Source: Watersipora subatra
Taxonomy: Eukaryota; Bryozoa; Gymnolaemata; Cheilostomatida; Watersiporidae
Length of the DNA stretch: 64,000 nt
NCBI RefSeq assembly: GCF_963576615.1
Contig: NC_088714.1
Span: 39,346,572-39,410,571 of the forward strand
Reading direction: 5' to 3'
Shown: one piece after another, positions 10,597 to 22,839 of the stretch
How positions within the stretch are numbered: the stretch's first letter is position 1
How the letters are laid out: each line of letters begins with the position of its first letter
Notes under the pieces: generated by a model
The model's input: the letters and a program-made list of their open reading frames with translations, nothing else
What the model was told of the DNA's origin: nothing
The model's database searches: none
Position numbers and translations under genes: made by a program

Positions 10597-13500
10597 CTGC
10601 AGAGCAACATGAACTGTTAAACCATCTTCATATCGTACAAGACGCGGCACAAACAGAGTAAACATAATAACATTTCTAGAACATTCTACTATTTCATTTT
10701 CGTACCTCCGTTGGCGCAAGGTCGTGCTTGACATTCATCTATGTCAATCTCACATAGTCGTCCCATAAATCCCGGTTTGCAGCGGCACCTGAAGCCATTC
10801 ACATCATCTTCACACATTCCTGAGTTGAGGCAAGGGTTCTCCCCTTCACACTCGTCATTGTTTATTTCACAATACAAGCCACTGAATCCGGGAAGACATT
10901 GGCACATGTAGGTGTTCTCTCCATCTATACACAGGCCACCTGCAATGTTGGTATATAAAAATGTAAATCTATGATGGCATACAAGTAACTGCAAGTGTTC
11001 TAAGGTTTTCTACGGATAGCAATCAAGAGATTGCATTTCTAGCTGCGGATCGCATGCGCTGGTCACAGACCTATGGCATATCAAAGCACTGCGACACACA
11101 GATTAAGAAATCAATGGAAGAAGCACGCTAATTTTGCTCTAAGCTGGTCTCTTAGAGAGATATTATATGCTTGTAGAGATGAGAGGCCAATTAGGCTGAT
11201 GGAAAGAAATACACCATCTGAAGAAGCAGTTTGGAGACACAAATCAAACGTCTGACCGGTTATGATAAGACCATTATTTAACTCGGCAGCAAACCTCCAA
11301 ATGCGTAGCTTGCTAGGAAAGGCAAAAACAAGACAAGTTTTTTAACAGCTCAACATTCAGGGTGCAGATTACTCTGCTGCAGATGATATTTGAGCAAAGG
11401 AGCTCTTGTTATAATACACGCTGTTCATTTGTTTATAATGAGCAGGGAAGCCCAGTTATACGCTACTTTAATTTGGATCAATAACTATAGCCAACTGCTT
11501 TGTGCTCGCACCGACTATCAGGCAGAGAGCAACAATTGTTGGTCGCAGGAGCAGCCATTAGCATCTATAATATCCAATCAAGAGATGAGTTACTCTAGTG
11601 AGATTATAACAGCGGCAGCATTATCATCTACCAGAAACTGTATAAAAAAAACTGCAGAATTTCTTGCCATCTTACCATTCTGACAGGGCTCTGCCACACG
11701 CTGGCACTCATTCCTCTCCTGTTGACAATTGACTCCAGACCAACCGTCAGCGCAATGGCAGCGGTAGGACTCTCCTACCGCTTCACAAGTGCCTCCATTG
11801 GCGCACGGCATCTCGGAACATCGCTCAGCTGAAATGGCGCAAGTCGTGCCAGAAAAGCCAGAAGGACACTCACACATGTAGTCATTGCCAACATCCTGAA
11901 ATAGGAAAAGTCACTGAAAGGTTACTGGTGAGAAACGAGTGAGAGAGTTGTGTGGGGACGTAAATCGAAAAAACTAGGAACTTCTCGCATTACTTGAAAT
12001 TAATCATGCCAAGGGAGTTCAATTACTAGTACATTCATCTCAAGGTGAAGTGTGATGGGCCCACTTACGCGACCAATTGCTAGAGCTCATCTCACTAATT
12101 GCTGCCTCCAATTCTGCGGGTTACTACACCCCAGAGTACAATCAGTCTCGCACACCAACTCTGCCATACTAATTGTACCAAGATTGTAATAACATTGCAA
12201 GATTCCCTGAAGGCAAATCAAAATGTTGCTGCTCGCAACACACCTTAGTGTGACATTTCAAATAGAACAACCTCAAGGTACGTACCTTGCATGTGCCACC
12301 ATTTAGGCATGGCTGCCTGTGGCAGTCATCATACTCTATCTCACAGTTAACACCACCATAGCCAATGGGACAACTACAAGTGTAGGAGCCCTCGCCTGTG
12401 TTAGTACAACTGCCTCCATTCTGGCATGGTCGATTATGGGTACAGTAGTTGAGGTCTGCAAAGAAAAATAATGACGATAAAAGAGAGGAATCTGACTGCC
12501 ACAGCATGTGTTTAGCACAAGCTCAACCCTGGAAACCACAGCATCTCCTCTCATTACTTCGCTGCCGCACTGCCCCCTCGCTAATTGTTTAATAAAGGTC
12601 ACTTGTTGAGGCTAGTTTTTTAAACTAAAGGTTAATGGCTTCCCAATGCCACTCTGTTCGGTCTACCCTCATTCTCTGACCAAAGTTGGGTGACATCAAC
12701 TTCTCCAGTTCTTCACCTTGCTTCCTCACATGAAAGCTTTTATTGAAAGAGTAGACACTTCATTTTGTGATCCAAAATTTCAGATTTTATGAATTTATGA
12801 TGGCCGGGTTATGCGTACTCTACGAGTAATTTGCTGTGTCATCATTAAAATTTGAAAGATTTTTATTTTATGATTTTGTTCGATGTCGCATACTGCAAGA
12901 GCTTTTAACAACTAAGATTTGCCGAGAGACTGTTTGTATGAAGACAACATTGCTGAGAGATGCATTGAAGATTCCAAGTGGCATCAGGTAGTCACCAGTC
13001 ATATTCTATATTCATAATGTAAACAGGTCAAACTATACAGCTCGCGAGTCATCTCAGGAAAAGTTGCGATACAAAAGACGAACAGAAGACAGCCATCATC
13101 TGAGTCGAGCATGACACTTATTCATGCCATCGTCATTTTAATTGATTATTCGCTTTATACATAAATTTTACTTTTTAAATTTGAGTGTGCCTGACCGCCT
13201 GAGCTGGCTACAGAGAATTGGTAGACCGTGTATGAGCTATAGCCACACACACTTTGGCACTTTCATTGGCACATGCTCTCTTAGATCGCATGGCAATCCC
13301 ACGGCTATCAAGTGAAGTAGACCAGGTGCCCAGTGTTAAACAACAAGGGCAACTGGTCGCACGCAGGGATAGTAACGAGTGGCTCGTGCGTGCCGTGTAC
13401 ATCTGAGTAGACTTACTGAGTAATTACACACGGGCAAATGCTATTCAAAGCCAGGCAGAACTACAAAGTCAAACAAGCCGCCAAGTTGGGCATCTTAAGC

Positions 13501-16500
13501 TGTGTCAAGTGCCTCAACTATGACACAAGCGCGTGGCATGAATAATGTCCGACTTTTATATTCAAATTGTCATGTCTGCCTAATGAAAAAGGTGAAACAA
13601 GAGGCTGAGAAAAAAGCCACGTACCTTGGTTGCAGTAAAGGCCACCCCATCCTTCCTCACAAATGCATTCAAATGCTTCTCTGCAGTAACCGTGTTGGCA
13701 ATCAGGGTACTTGACACACTCATTGCACAGTATGCCTCCCCAACCCAGTCGACAACTACAACATTCACAAATTCCATATCAAAAGTGTCACAGAAACTAT
13801 AACGCAGGAAAGCGGAGACGCTGTAAGGAAGAGACGCTGTTAGGAAGAGACGCTGTTAGGAAGAGACGCTGTTAGGAAGAGACGCTGTTAGGAAGAGACG
13901 CTGTTAGGAAAAGAGGCTGTTAGGAAAAGAGGCGAAAAGGAAAGGACGCGGAAAAGAAGAGACGCGGAGAAGAAGAGACGCGGAAAAGAAGAAAAGCGGC
14001 AAGGAAGAAACGGGGCAAGGATGAAACGGGGCAAGGATAAAACGGGACAAGGATAAAACGGGGCAAGGATGAAACGGGGCAAAGATGAAACGGGGCAAGG
14101 ATGAAACGGGGCAAGGATGAAACGGGGCAAGGATGAAACGGGGAAAGGATGAAACGGGGCAAGGAAGAGAGGGTGAGCGGAAGAGGGTCTTGTAGGTAAC
14201 ATGTATTAATGGTTTAATAGCTTGTCTCAGCTTACCTGCACTCATTTGGCTTGCTACATTCTCCGTGCTCGTCACTGCAGCCTTCTAAGCAGATGGCTAA
14301 AAAGAAATGAGTGACAGTTAGTGAGATGCAATTTCGGGATTGGCCTAATAAAAGGACACAAGAGGTTGGTATTAAAAATGGGACAGCTGTTAAAATTTTA
14401 ATAGCTAGACAGGCACAAGTTAAACGAAGCACATCCAAAGATAGGGAGATACTGCAGGGCAGATGGTCAACCCAAACAGACAATGCGGCACAAACAATAG
14501 CTCTAGCGAGTGCCTATGGGAGAGCAGGGTCTATATGAGCCATACTGCCGTGCTTCACTCTCATTGGCTGCTTTCATGCACCTGCTCCCACCATTAACTT
14601 GCAGCGCGGACTTCAACAAGGTGCCATATAATTGGTGACACTTCTGACAATTGTAAACTTCCAACATTTATTGTGGGATGGTCTAACAACCATCCCACAG
14701 CATACAAGATGAGTAAATCCTGCGAGACATGAGTGATCTTAGCAGGCACGCTGAATACCGACAGACATTCTCCAGCATTTGAACACCGGTGAAAGCTGTG
14801 GTGTCCATCACAACCTGCACTACCATCAAGGCACTAACACGCACCTACCACTGATCATGGTTAAACAATGAAATAGCTGCCAGCTGCCGACAGAACAACA
14901 GCTGCCCTTCCAGCCTCCTAAACATATCATGGCAGCGCCTTATTGTGCAGCAACTTAAAACCGAGAATACGCAATACTTGGAGACATGAACAATGTCTCT
15001 ACACCTACCTTTGTCGCAGTACTCGCCCTGCCAACCCTGTCGGCAAACTTTGCCTCCATTCTCATCGCACTCGTAACGTCCCAGTTCATCATCTCTGTCC
15101 TCACAAAATAAGTCGCAGAAAGGTCCGTAGTAGTTCTCACTGCACTTCATCCGGTATTGAAATCGTATGCTGTGCGAATGATCTGAGCTGTTGTATTGTT
15201 CCAGTACCCAACCATCGCCTGAACCAAGAGCGTGGGAGCCTCTCATGGATGCAATCAAGGGGTCTACAAAGACAGCTGAAGGTCAAAACACCATTTAAAT
15301 GTGTGAAAAGGAACATTTACTGCCCGTTTGCCATATTACGAACAGCACAAAATACTTCTACTAACAAAAGGCGCTAGAAGGAATATTGCACTAACAAAAC
15401 TTATTTAGTTCTCTGCAAAAAACCTAGAGCTTAGCTTAGTCATTTACGCTTATAAAGAGAATACAAACAGAAAGAGAGGCAGCCTAATGAGGCTACAATA
15501 GGCCATGTGCAGATATAACGCTCTCAAAGCGCTCACTCGAATACAATTCAGTATAAATTACACGCTTTTGTTATATCAGTACTTTCAATACAAACACGTG
15601 CCAATAGATGAATTCATGGACAAGCCAAAAGATGGCTTATGGCGGCTAAAAATTCCATGTCCGAAAATGTTGGTAACAAAGAAGACTGAATGTTGTTTGT
15701 ACCTTGAAAATGAGCTATTGTGCTTTATCAGTGCATGGCAGAAAGCCGATGCAAAATTGAGCAGGCTGGGGCACTGGCTACAGTAGTCAAGTAGTGAAAC
15801 AGATGCAGCTAAGGCTGCAGCCATGTATATATGTCCTACACAGCCATATTAGTAACCGTTACTAGTTCAGGTGATTTATGGCACCTAAATTGAAAAGACT
15901 GCAAATTTTTTGATATTTTCATGCAATATCTTAAGGATGGCTCACAAATTTACACAAAGCAAAACCACAGATGAGATGCTATCAGCAGGAGAGGCAATTC
16001 ATATGTTTACAGTTCGCTTGAGCCACGTGCCAGATGGACGCTTTCTCATCATATTAAACAATAAGCTACATTTGGCGCTCACCCTTCTTCCCTAATCTCT
16101 GGCAGCCCTGGACAAACCAGGAATGAACAAACATCGGCTTAACAAGATAGTAAACATTACAAAATACTGAGCTATGCCATGGGTAAGGGTGCATTTTGAG
16201 CTATCATTGTCTATCCATAGCACCTCGCCTATGATGCAAGGCCTACTTGATTACAATCGCCTGTGAATCTACGAATGGACCACCATTATCACCATTGCCG
16301 TATTATGAGTATCTCACCATTCTAGAACAAAATTTGCAAACTTACCTTGAATGCCGTGACTTGCGTGATACGCTTCTATTATCAAACCAAAGTCTCCCTA
16401 AAAAAGAAATATAACTTCACCGATAAATAGCCACCGAGTAACAATGATTTTTTCACATATCATCGTGTCCAACATGCGTTTCTTCAACAGCAATTACAGA

Positions 16501-17068
16501 AGCGTATTAAAAATTGTTCAAATTAGATGTTCCCTCAGAACTATAAACCTTTACAAGTTAATCAACAAATAGATAGCCAGAAAATATTATTTGTTAAACT
16601 TACCGGCCAAACATAGTCAACAGAGAAGACCAAAGGATTAGTAAATTCATAGACATTCTGAGGAAACAGGAATGAGTTGTTGTTTGGTATCACATTAGAT
16701 ACATATTCCCCGAAAGCGCAATTGCCATCCGTAACACGCTCTTGATATGGCTTCACACAGATTTTGAAGTAAGTAGAACATTGGCCGGTACAGATATCCC
16801 GGTCAGGTGTGGGTCCAACACAACATGATCTGTTATTCAATAATCCATTAGTATTTGAAAATTCCAAAAGGTTCAGTTCGAATTGACCAGTAGAGGATAC
16901 CTACAAACAAACAAATAGTATTAACATTGAGAATGGAAAACCAAATACAACATGGAGACATAGAAACTCATTGGCATTGTAAAGGAATAGAACACAGCTT
17001 GAGATTATATCACTTACTTCTGTTATAATAAACAAGAGCAGTGCAATTCTTGTCCGTATGTTACACAT
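9644..17068 (-). CDS. Delta: Delta-type Notch ligand (DSL family), ten exons
   Basis: A type I membrane ligand that activates Notch on neighbouring cells. Exons on the minus strand: 17068-17018, 16900-16604, 16397-16346, 15263-15009, 14296-14236, 13755-13625, 12455-12286, 11895-11676, 10939-10706, 10596-9644. All junctions are GT-AG and the phases match throughout, giving 807 aa (fly Delta is about 833). Layout: signal peptide (1-17 and slightly beyond), MNNL (about 18-135), DSL (172-216, six cysteines), nine EGF repeats (about 219-551), a Ser/Thr-rich stalk, a transmembrane helix (about 608-632) followed by RRCKRR, and a cytoplasmic tail. The linker into EGF3, NQDLNYC, is a Delta hallmark. 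With nine EGF repeats and no juxtamembrane cysteine-rich domain, it is Delta rather than Jagged/Serrate. The start chosen has A at -3; an in-frame ATG 42 nt upstream (17110) is the alternative. The stop TAG overlaps a potential donor. Confidence 0.95.
10706..10939 (-). CDS. Delta: Delta exon 9: EGF6 end, EGF7, EGF8 start
   Basis: 234 nt, phase 1 in and out, flanked by ACATTGCAG and GTACGAAAA. It encodes [12 protein letters not shown]..., then EGF7 ([16 protein letters not shown]...) and the start of EGF8 ([14 protein letters not shown]). The D-I-D-E-C pattern suggests calcium-binding EGF repeats. Confidence 0.95.
11676..11895 (-). CDS. Delta: Delta exon 8: EGF4 end, EGF5, EGF6 start
   Basis: 220 nt, phase 0 in, phase 1 out. 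Acceptor CCTATTTCAG, donor GTAAGATGG. The exon encodes [22 protein letters not shown]5 ([14 protein letters not shown]...) and the start of EGF6 ([13 protein letters not shown]). Confidence 0.95.
12286..12455 (-). CDS. Delta: Delta exon 7: EGF3 and EGF4 start
   Basis: 170 nt, phase 1 in, phase 0 out. Acceptor TTTCTTTGCAG, donor GTACGTACC. It starts with the Delta-specific [17 protein letters not shown] and ends [13 protein letters not shown]. Confidence 0.95.
12456..13624 (-). other. Delta intron 6
   Basis: 1169 bp, the longest intron of the gene. I see no repeat or frame of interest in it. Other intron sizes are 117, 206, 1082, 712, 480, 390, 736 and 109 bp for introns 1, 2, 3, 4, 5, 7, 8 and 9. 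Confidence 0.8.
13625..13755 (-). CDS. Delta: Delta exon 6: EGF1 end and EGF2
   Basis: 131 nt, phase 2 in, phase 1 out. Acceptor GAATGTTGTAG, donor GTACGTGGC. It encodes [13 protein letters not shown], then [17 protein letters not shown]..., the short second EGF characteristic of Delta/Jagged (DOS region), ending YCNQ. Confidence 0.93.
13816..14168 (+). repeat. Purine-rich compound minisatellite in Delta intron 5
   Basis: Two arrays abut. The first is about six copies of a 17-bp unit, GACGCTGTTAGGAAGAG, decaying into GACGCGGAAAAGAA-type units. The second is about ten copies of a 16-bp unit, AAGGATGAAACGGGGC. The plus strand is strongly purine-biased, mainly in the second array. Open frames across it on the minus strand (Pro/Phe/Ser-rich) are repeat artefacts. 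Confidence 0.93.
14236..14296 (-). CDS. Delta: Delta exon 5: first half of EGF1
   Basis: 61 nt, phase 1 in, phase 2 out. Acceptor TTCTTTTTAG, donor GTAAGCTGA. It encodes [20 protein letters not shown], matching EGF1 directly after the DSL domain. Confidence 0.92.
14672..14699. other. Perfect hairpin in Delta intron 4
   Basis: An 11-bp stem, TGTGGGATGGT / ACCATCCCACA, with a 6-nt loop. Function unknown. Confidence 0.7.
15009..15263 (-). CDS. Delta: Delta exon 4: DSL domain
   Basis: 255 nt, phase 1 in and out. Acceptor CTGTCTTTGTAG, donor GTAGGTGTA. The DSL signature is plain: [33 protein letters not shown] and GWQGEYC, with cysteines at residues 174, 183, 187, 199, 207 and 216. This module contacts Notch EGF11-12. 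Confidence 0.96.
16346..16397 (-). CDS. Delta: Delta exon 3: end of MNNL domain
   Basis: A 52-nt micro-exon, phase 0 in, phase 1 out, between TTTTTTAG and GTAAGTTTG. It encodes [17 protein letters not shown], which corresponds to the conserved strand that precedes the variable loop before DSL in Delta/Jagged proteins. Confidence 0.88.
16604..16900 (-). CDS. Delta: Delta exon 2: MNNL (N-terminal Notch-ligand) domain
   Basis: 297 nt, phase 0 at both ends. Acceptor TTGTTTGTAG, donor GTAAGTTTA. It encodes [14 protein letters not shown]..., then [13 protein letters not shown] and NCAFGEY, the cysteine pattern of the MNNL/C2-like lipid-binding domain, ending FSVDYVWP. Confidence 0.94.
17018..17068 (-). 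CDS. Delta: Delta exon 1: signal peptide
   Basis: 17 codons, [17 protein letters not shown], then donor GTAAGTGAT. A basic n-region and hydrophobic core fit a signal peptide that continues into exon 2. The ATG has A at -3. An upstream in-frame ATG at 17110-17108 would add 14 residues. Because the exon is short, its start is the least certain part of the gene. Confidence 0.75.
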
Positions 17069-19547
17069 CTTTACAATCTTTATTACCTGTAAAATGAGTT
17101 TACTGCTCATAGATTACAAGAAGACGTAGAGCTATTACCTTCTACTAGCATTTCAACCTATGAAGTAAGGCTGCTACAGCATAGCCTAGAAAGAATCTCC
17201 AAATAATTACTGATATATAATATGTTAGGCAAAGAGCAACAATAACCATGATTTTCAAGCTTCCAAGCAAACAGATACATCTGAATGTTAATAAAAGATT
17301 TTGCCCATAAAATATTGGTAGCACATTTTCATTTAGTATCTCGCATATACTTTCAGAGAATATAAAAAATATTAGCCGGCCCTCAGTAAAGATGCACGGC
17401 CTTCGGTAGAGAGGCACGTTAACTTCATAGTTTTTTATTTTCCTTTGCACATTAGATTATCTTTTGTGCCTATTGGCAGCTTTAAAGCACAGCTAATCAA
17501 GAGAAAGACACAAAAATACCAGTAATTGTAAAGTCGATACTCACATAAATTTGTTGATCAGTTTTTTATATTTTACTCCATTAGTTTTCGCAAGAATAAT
17601 GCCGCAGCTATGGCACGTGCCAACAATCTAATGACACCTGAAGCAGTAATGCCCCAGCTTTAACCATTGAAGTGATTTTTAATTGGTCTATGACAAATCA
17701 GCTTGCTCTGATTGGCTGATGGCACGCGCCTTGCCTTACAGTGAAGTTTGCCAGCACAAAGAATGCATATTACTTGGTCGTACATATAGTGGCTTTGTAT
17801 GGCAGTGTAAACAATGCAAATAGCTACTACGTCCTTGGAGCTAACCGCGACAAGGAAGAAATGCTTACTTCAAAAATATCATTGCAGGAATATATGTAAC
17901 AAAGGGAAGGTTTAATGCTAAATAACGTATATTTTCAATTCTGCCTTCCATACCATCTTTAACTTATGCCCATATTTGCTGGCTTTGGACATAAAACAGC
18001 GGATAGATAGAGCAGATGTTTTCACACAAAACACCTGTCATTGAAACTACATAGCTCTTATGAGCAAAAAGCCTGCAAACACAGCCGGTAGCACAGAAGG
18101 GCGCAGATTTTTCTATACACTGTGATTTCTACTGACTGTTTGTGAACAATCAGCCATGAACATATGGCTACAAAATATTCCTGTTTCAAACAGACAATCC
18201 TATTAACGCATAGTAACTTCAAACATATTGGATAAATTCAATTTCAATACGCTAAATTAAATGCAATAAATTACACATGACACAGCCATCTTGCAGGGAA
18301 TGGCAGCGATGTTATTTAGCGAACTTCAGTCTCATAAGCCAATTTATCGATTTTCTTCCAAGCATCACTTTTTGGCGAGCCATGAATTAAAAAGGTTGCA
18401 TTAATGGTTACCCAATGCCAGCTGCCCCGCGCTTAAAAAGCCCAAATTATTACCAGCGCTCAATGAAACACACGAGCGACCTCTAATTTGTGGTCTCGCG
18501 TCCTCCTAAGCTCGACGTGTGTCATTCTTAGCTTGCAGAAGGCGATACGCAAAACAGCTGTCAGCCATGACTATTCTTTCTCGAGCCTACGAACCAGTTG
18601 GCCAATCCCGGTTCAAATTAGCTACTTCTTTGACATTAGCGCAAGTTTGGCGGGTATATTTGTTTTTGAAAGTTTCTATTAGAGCTGTTACTGCAGGCTG
18701 GCCTAATGTCATCCCTTTCCCATGCCAGGAAAATATCATTAACTAGCTTTGTCTTAGAAACACGTAAATAAACAAATCCTCTGCTGCCTCGAGTGACAAG
18801 CGCCGTTATGAGTGATGCAAGGTGCAAGGAGCTATGGGCTCGTGCTATACGCACGCTTGTCATATTGAGATAGCGCATGCCATCTGAATGGTGCGAGTAA
18901 TTACATAAAAGAAGTAATACATATTTAACTTGACCAGCAATGGTTTTATGTTATCAATTACTCGGATCAGCGTGTGCTCTACAAAAGAATGTCAATCAAT
19001 CGTTGTAAAAAGACAAACGAGTTGACTCTTTCGCTTGTTTTTTTGTTTACATCTGAAAGCTGACATCTTGCATTCACAAAAAGAACATCAATAAACGGTT
19101 GTCGCGAGAGGGAAATCAAAAAGCTAAGAGGCAATAGCAAACATTACAGATTGACATCCTCGGTTACTGTAAACACCATCTACAATGCCTGTACATAGCT
19201 CACTATGTGTAGCAGCCAATAAAGATGTTCCTAGCACACAGCTGTTACAGTACACAAGGTGATAGTAGTAGATGAAAGGCAAGAATACTCGGTGGCAGAA
19301 GGAAAGATCTTTGCCTAGAGAATAAGGGAAACTGAGTTACTGAAGAGAGGTGTTTTGAGCTTATAAGCTTAAAAATAACAGAGCAGGTGGCTAAGTGTTG
19401 AAATCACTGCAATATCATTCCAAGGATTTCATGAGATATTCATAGCTGGATGCTTTTGCCTGTCTCTCTTAAACATGTCTTCTTTATTTTATTAAATAAT
19501 AATAAATACACGGAATAAAATATGTAAAGCATGCATACATGTAAGTC
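17069..19547. other. Upstream flank of the Delta gene
   Basis: No recognisable gene. As the 5' flank of a minus-strand gene it should hold the promoter and 5' UTR, but I see no clear TATA box at a sensible distance from 17068. A 101-codon minus-strand frame at 17145-17450 is AT-rich, hydrophobic and unrecognised, and is probably chance. Confidence 0.5.
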
Positions 19548-19789
19548 ATACCAACATATCACACTAATAGTTCATACCAACATATCACACTAATAGTTCA
19601 TACCAACATATCACACTAATAGTTCATACCAACATATCACACTAATAGTTCATACCAACATATCACACTTATAGTTCATACCAACATATCACACTAATAG
19701 TTCATACCAACATATCACACTAATAGTTCATACCAACATATCACACTAATAGTTCATACCAACATATCACACTAATAGTTCATACCAAC
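19548..19789 (+). repeat. 26-bp tandem array
   Basis: About 9.3 copies of a 26-bp unit starting CATACCAACATATCACACTA, almost invariant; one copy has CACTT in place of CACTA. Confidence 0.97.
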
Positions 19790-20813
19790 CGTATTACAGT
19801 TTTGAGAAGATTGAAACAAAACTGAGCCACACTGATTAGAGATCAAGAATATATATCTATGCGCTAGTCAGTTGTAAATGCACGAGGAGGTATGAAATGA
19901 AGAGGAGAGGGTTACAGCTGAAAAGAAGCAGAGCCGAAGGATTTCAACTTGTAGCCATACGGCACCGAAAAGCTTATTCTTAATATAACAATTACACGAG
20001 CGACTCAGAGATGCATTAATCTTACCATTGAGTGTTTGTATTTGTCATTGGAATCTCGATCACCCGGCCTCCTCCGTTTCGAAAGTTACAAAGGCTACAA
20101 AGAAAGACAGTTAATTACAATGATATGATAAGCGCTAGAGGCTGCCTGTTAGATACAAGCAATCTAGGTAATTGCGCCGTCCGATTTCCTTCTTGTAAAT
20201 TAAGGTAGGCATTATTTATAACTGACTATTGTTTTCTTACAAGCATTATATATAATCTCACGAGAATGTAGCTCACCAGTTGTGTGAGGTATTACTAGAT
20301 TATCAACACTGTCTAGACAGTATTCAGTTGTCAAACAGGGTCGGTGCAAAGATTATCAACTTCAGTTTAGCTTTACCAAAGACAACAGACAGTCTGAAGT
20401 GAAACTGGAAGGCAGAGCGAGTCATAGGTGTTAAGTTCTAATGAATGTCTTGCTTTGATGTGTCAGTTGCTGACGAGCAGGTGAGGTTAGCAGACAATCA
20501 ACGATCTGTTCGTTTAAAGCAATTAGCGAACATAAAACTTTAAAACAAGATGGCTGTCCCACCGCTACTGCTGCCAAAGCTATGTCAAACTTGTCTTCTA
20601 ATCAGAAGTGTATTAAATCTACCAATCCACTTGTGAACAAAGCTCCAGTGGCGCGAGCAATAGCAGTTGGTTTAAAAAAAGAGAGCAGATAACTCTTGCT
20701 TTAAAAATCATTTACTTTTAAAGTTAAAATGTTTATAGAAGTATTATTGAACATGGAAGAAGAGTAAGCAATGTCGCTGACATATATACAATCATAATAT
20801 AGGGTGTAGCAGT

Positions 20814-20837
20814 CATATGTTTTACGTAAAACATATG
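20814..20837. other. Perfect 24-bp palindrome
   Basis: CATATGTTTTAC followed immediately by its reverse complement, with no loop. Confidence 0.85.
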
Positions 20838-21151
20838 GGGACGTCTTCGTTCTACTGGCAGCGTGCGCTGACAAGACCTTGACATTTGATAGATGTCAAT
20901 TGCATAACAAATGCTGCCTAGAATATCACAAAAAGCTAGCAGCCCAGTTTGGAACAGGCAAAAGAGAGATGAGGTCTGTTAGAATACAGGCTATAACGGG
21001 GCAGAAGTGTAGGAAGGCGAGTCAAGGATGCTTGAGGGGTGTCAAATCCCTCTACAAAATGCCGCTCGACAGATCAAGTCACACGACAACGAGTGTCTCA
21101 GAGCCGCATGACACTCAGTAGGGGAGAGTCTAGCGGAGCTGTGGAGTGGCT

Positions 21152-21175
21152 GACACCCACTAGCAAGTGGGTGTC
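21152..21175. other. Perfect 10-bp-stem hairpin
   Basis: GACACCCACT, loop AGCA, AGTGGGTGTC. GC-rich stem in AT-rich surroundings. Confidence 0.8.
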
Positions 21176-22714
21176 GACAACTCGTTTGACCACCGGAGCA
21201 TAGGTGAGCACGTTTTGTCAAATCAGCCCAAGTAAGAAAAACCTAAAGATACCAGCTTGTGTGCCCGGCGAAGGTCTGTCATCATTTAGTAAAGAAAAAA
21301 TTGACAGAGGCGCATGATTAGCATTTTATGCTTCAGCTAGCCGAGACAGTGGTGAATGGAGTAAGAGTACTTAAAAATGCTCAAACCGTTGTACCTTAAT
21401 ATAATTTATTTGATCATGCCTGTTGCAGAGTGAGTAAAAATTATAATAATAACTTTAATATATAAAAATAAGAACTCTGTGTTTAATATCAGCCTTTTCA
21501 TTGTGTCCATGAACTATAGCTTATGTACATGTATGTATTGGTTTGTCAATGCATTGAAAAATGTAGCAATATCAGAGTTGTCTTACCCCGTGTTATTCAC
21601 CAAAGACAGTCTCTATTCATAGTTAAGTATATCTATTTTGCACGAGTAGATTTATGACTAGCAGGGCAATTCATTAGATCAAATTTCTGAGATGCGGTAA
21701 CAACAGAGCGACGATTAAAACTATTAGTTTACCTGATAAGTTAGTGACACGCAGCTAGTATGACCACTCGTGCTATCGCGTGATCATACTGTATGATAAC
21801 TGTACGGTCACCATTCATACGGTACTTCTGTGACTGCTTTGAACACTTTGAACAATGTTAAAATTATCACAGGAAGAGGAGGGTTAATTATTAACAATGC
21901 AAACGTTTTAAGTAGAAATATTGTAATAGTTTGAAAAGTATGCAGACTTCGTACATAGAAGATATGGCTGACAAAGCTTAGAGAATGATGGATTTACTAC
22001 AATTTAACTCTAATAGATATTATATAGCTGTAAAGCTAGCTTGTATATTATACACTTGTAGAGCTAGCTTGTATATTATACACGTATCACATACAAATTG
22101 ATTAAACCGAAAGAGAAAATAGAAAAGAGATAACCTCTGAAGATGAAGCAAGACTGAGACTAAAGTGACAACATGTTACCTGACTGAGGAGAATTAACAA
22201 CTATAAAACCAAACATACCCGATGAAACCTTTAAAAGACCATATTTTAGACAAACATATATTTTAGAAACTAAATAGTAATGGTTGACTGTTCATATTCT
22301 AATTGTCAAATTAGACTTGCCTCCCTTGGTCAGCCTTTTACAATGCTACATTTAAATGACCTCAATGACCTTTGACCTGCATTCCAATACTGTCGATTTA
22401 GTAACGGCTCCGACATCGTACACAATATTTAAAAAATGGTCTGTGATCATATTTCTAGCGGCGGTTTGTGATATGAGACTCGCAATGATTGGCAGCGTAA
22501 TGATGACGGCGTGAACAATTGCTTAACTTGAAGAGACTAGATTTGACAATAAAGTAGCCACATTTGCATCAGTACTAGCATTTGAACTGAGCTCTACAAA
22601 AAAGCTCAATATAAAAAGATTCCGATAGAATGAGGCCGTATCGAGAGCGTATTAGCTTATGCTCCTTTGCATTCAAATAATTTCCACGAGCTAAATACTC
22701 CAGATTAAAATAAA

Positions 22715-22791
22715 ACTGTCAGCCGGCTACTGTTTGACCTACTGTCAGCCGGCTACTGTTTGACCTACTGTCAGCCGGCTACTGTTTGACC
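22715..22791 (+). repeat. 26-bp tandem array, three copies
   Basis: Unit starts ACTGTCAGCCGGCTACTGTT. The third copy runs into unique sequence after GACC. Confidence 0.95.
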
Positions 22792-22839
22792 ACTATACGT
22801 ACAGACTTTCACAAAATGCTGCTTAATTCTAGCTTTAAT

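Larger units (their letters stand above)
19790..22714. other. Intergenic interval without a supported gene
   Basis: Unique AT-rich DNA. An 80-codon plus-strand frame at 20879-21121 (basic, no domain I recognise) and a pair of 28-bp direct repeats near 22028-22085 are the only structures besides the two palindromes listed separately. Confidence 0.5.

Noticed and set aside
13888..14275. Pro/Phe/Ser-rich frames on the minus strand
   Set aside because: They run through the intronic minisatellite of the Delta gene in several frames at once.
9644..17068. Jagged/Serrate as the identity of the Notch ligand
   Set aside because: Nine EGF repeats and no cysteine-rich region between the last EGF and the membrane; the EGF3 linker NQDLNYC is Delta-like.
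17145..17450. 101-codon minus-strand frame just upstream of Delta exon 1
   Set aside because: Hydrophobic, AT-driven composition, no recognisable domain, no splice link to the Delta exons.
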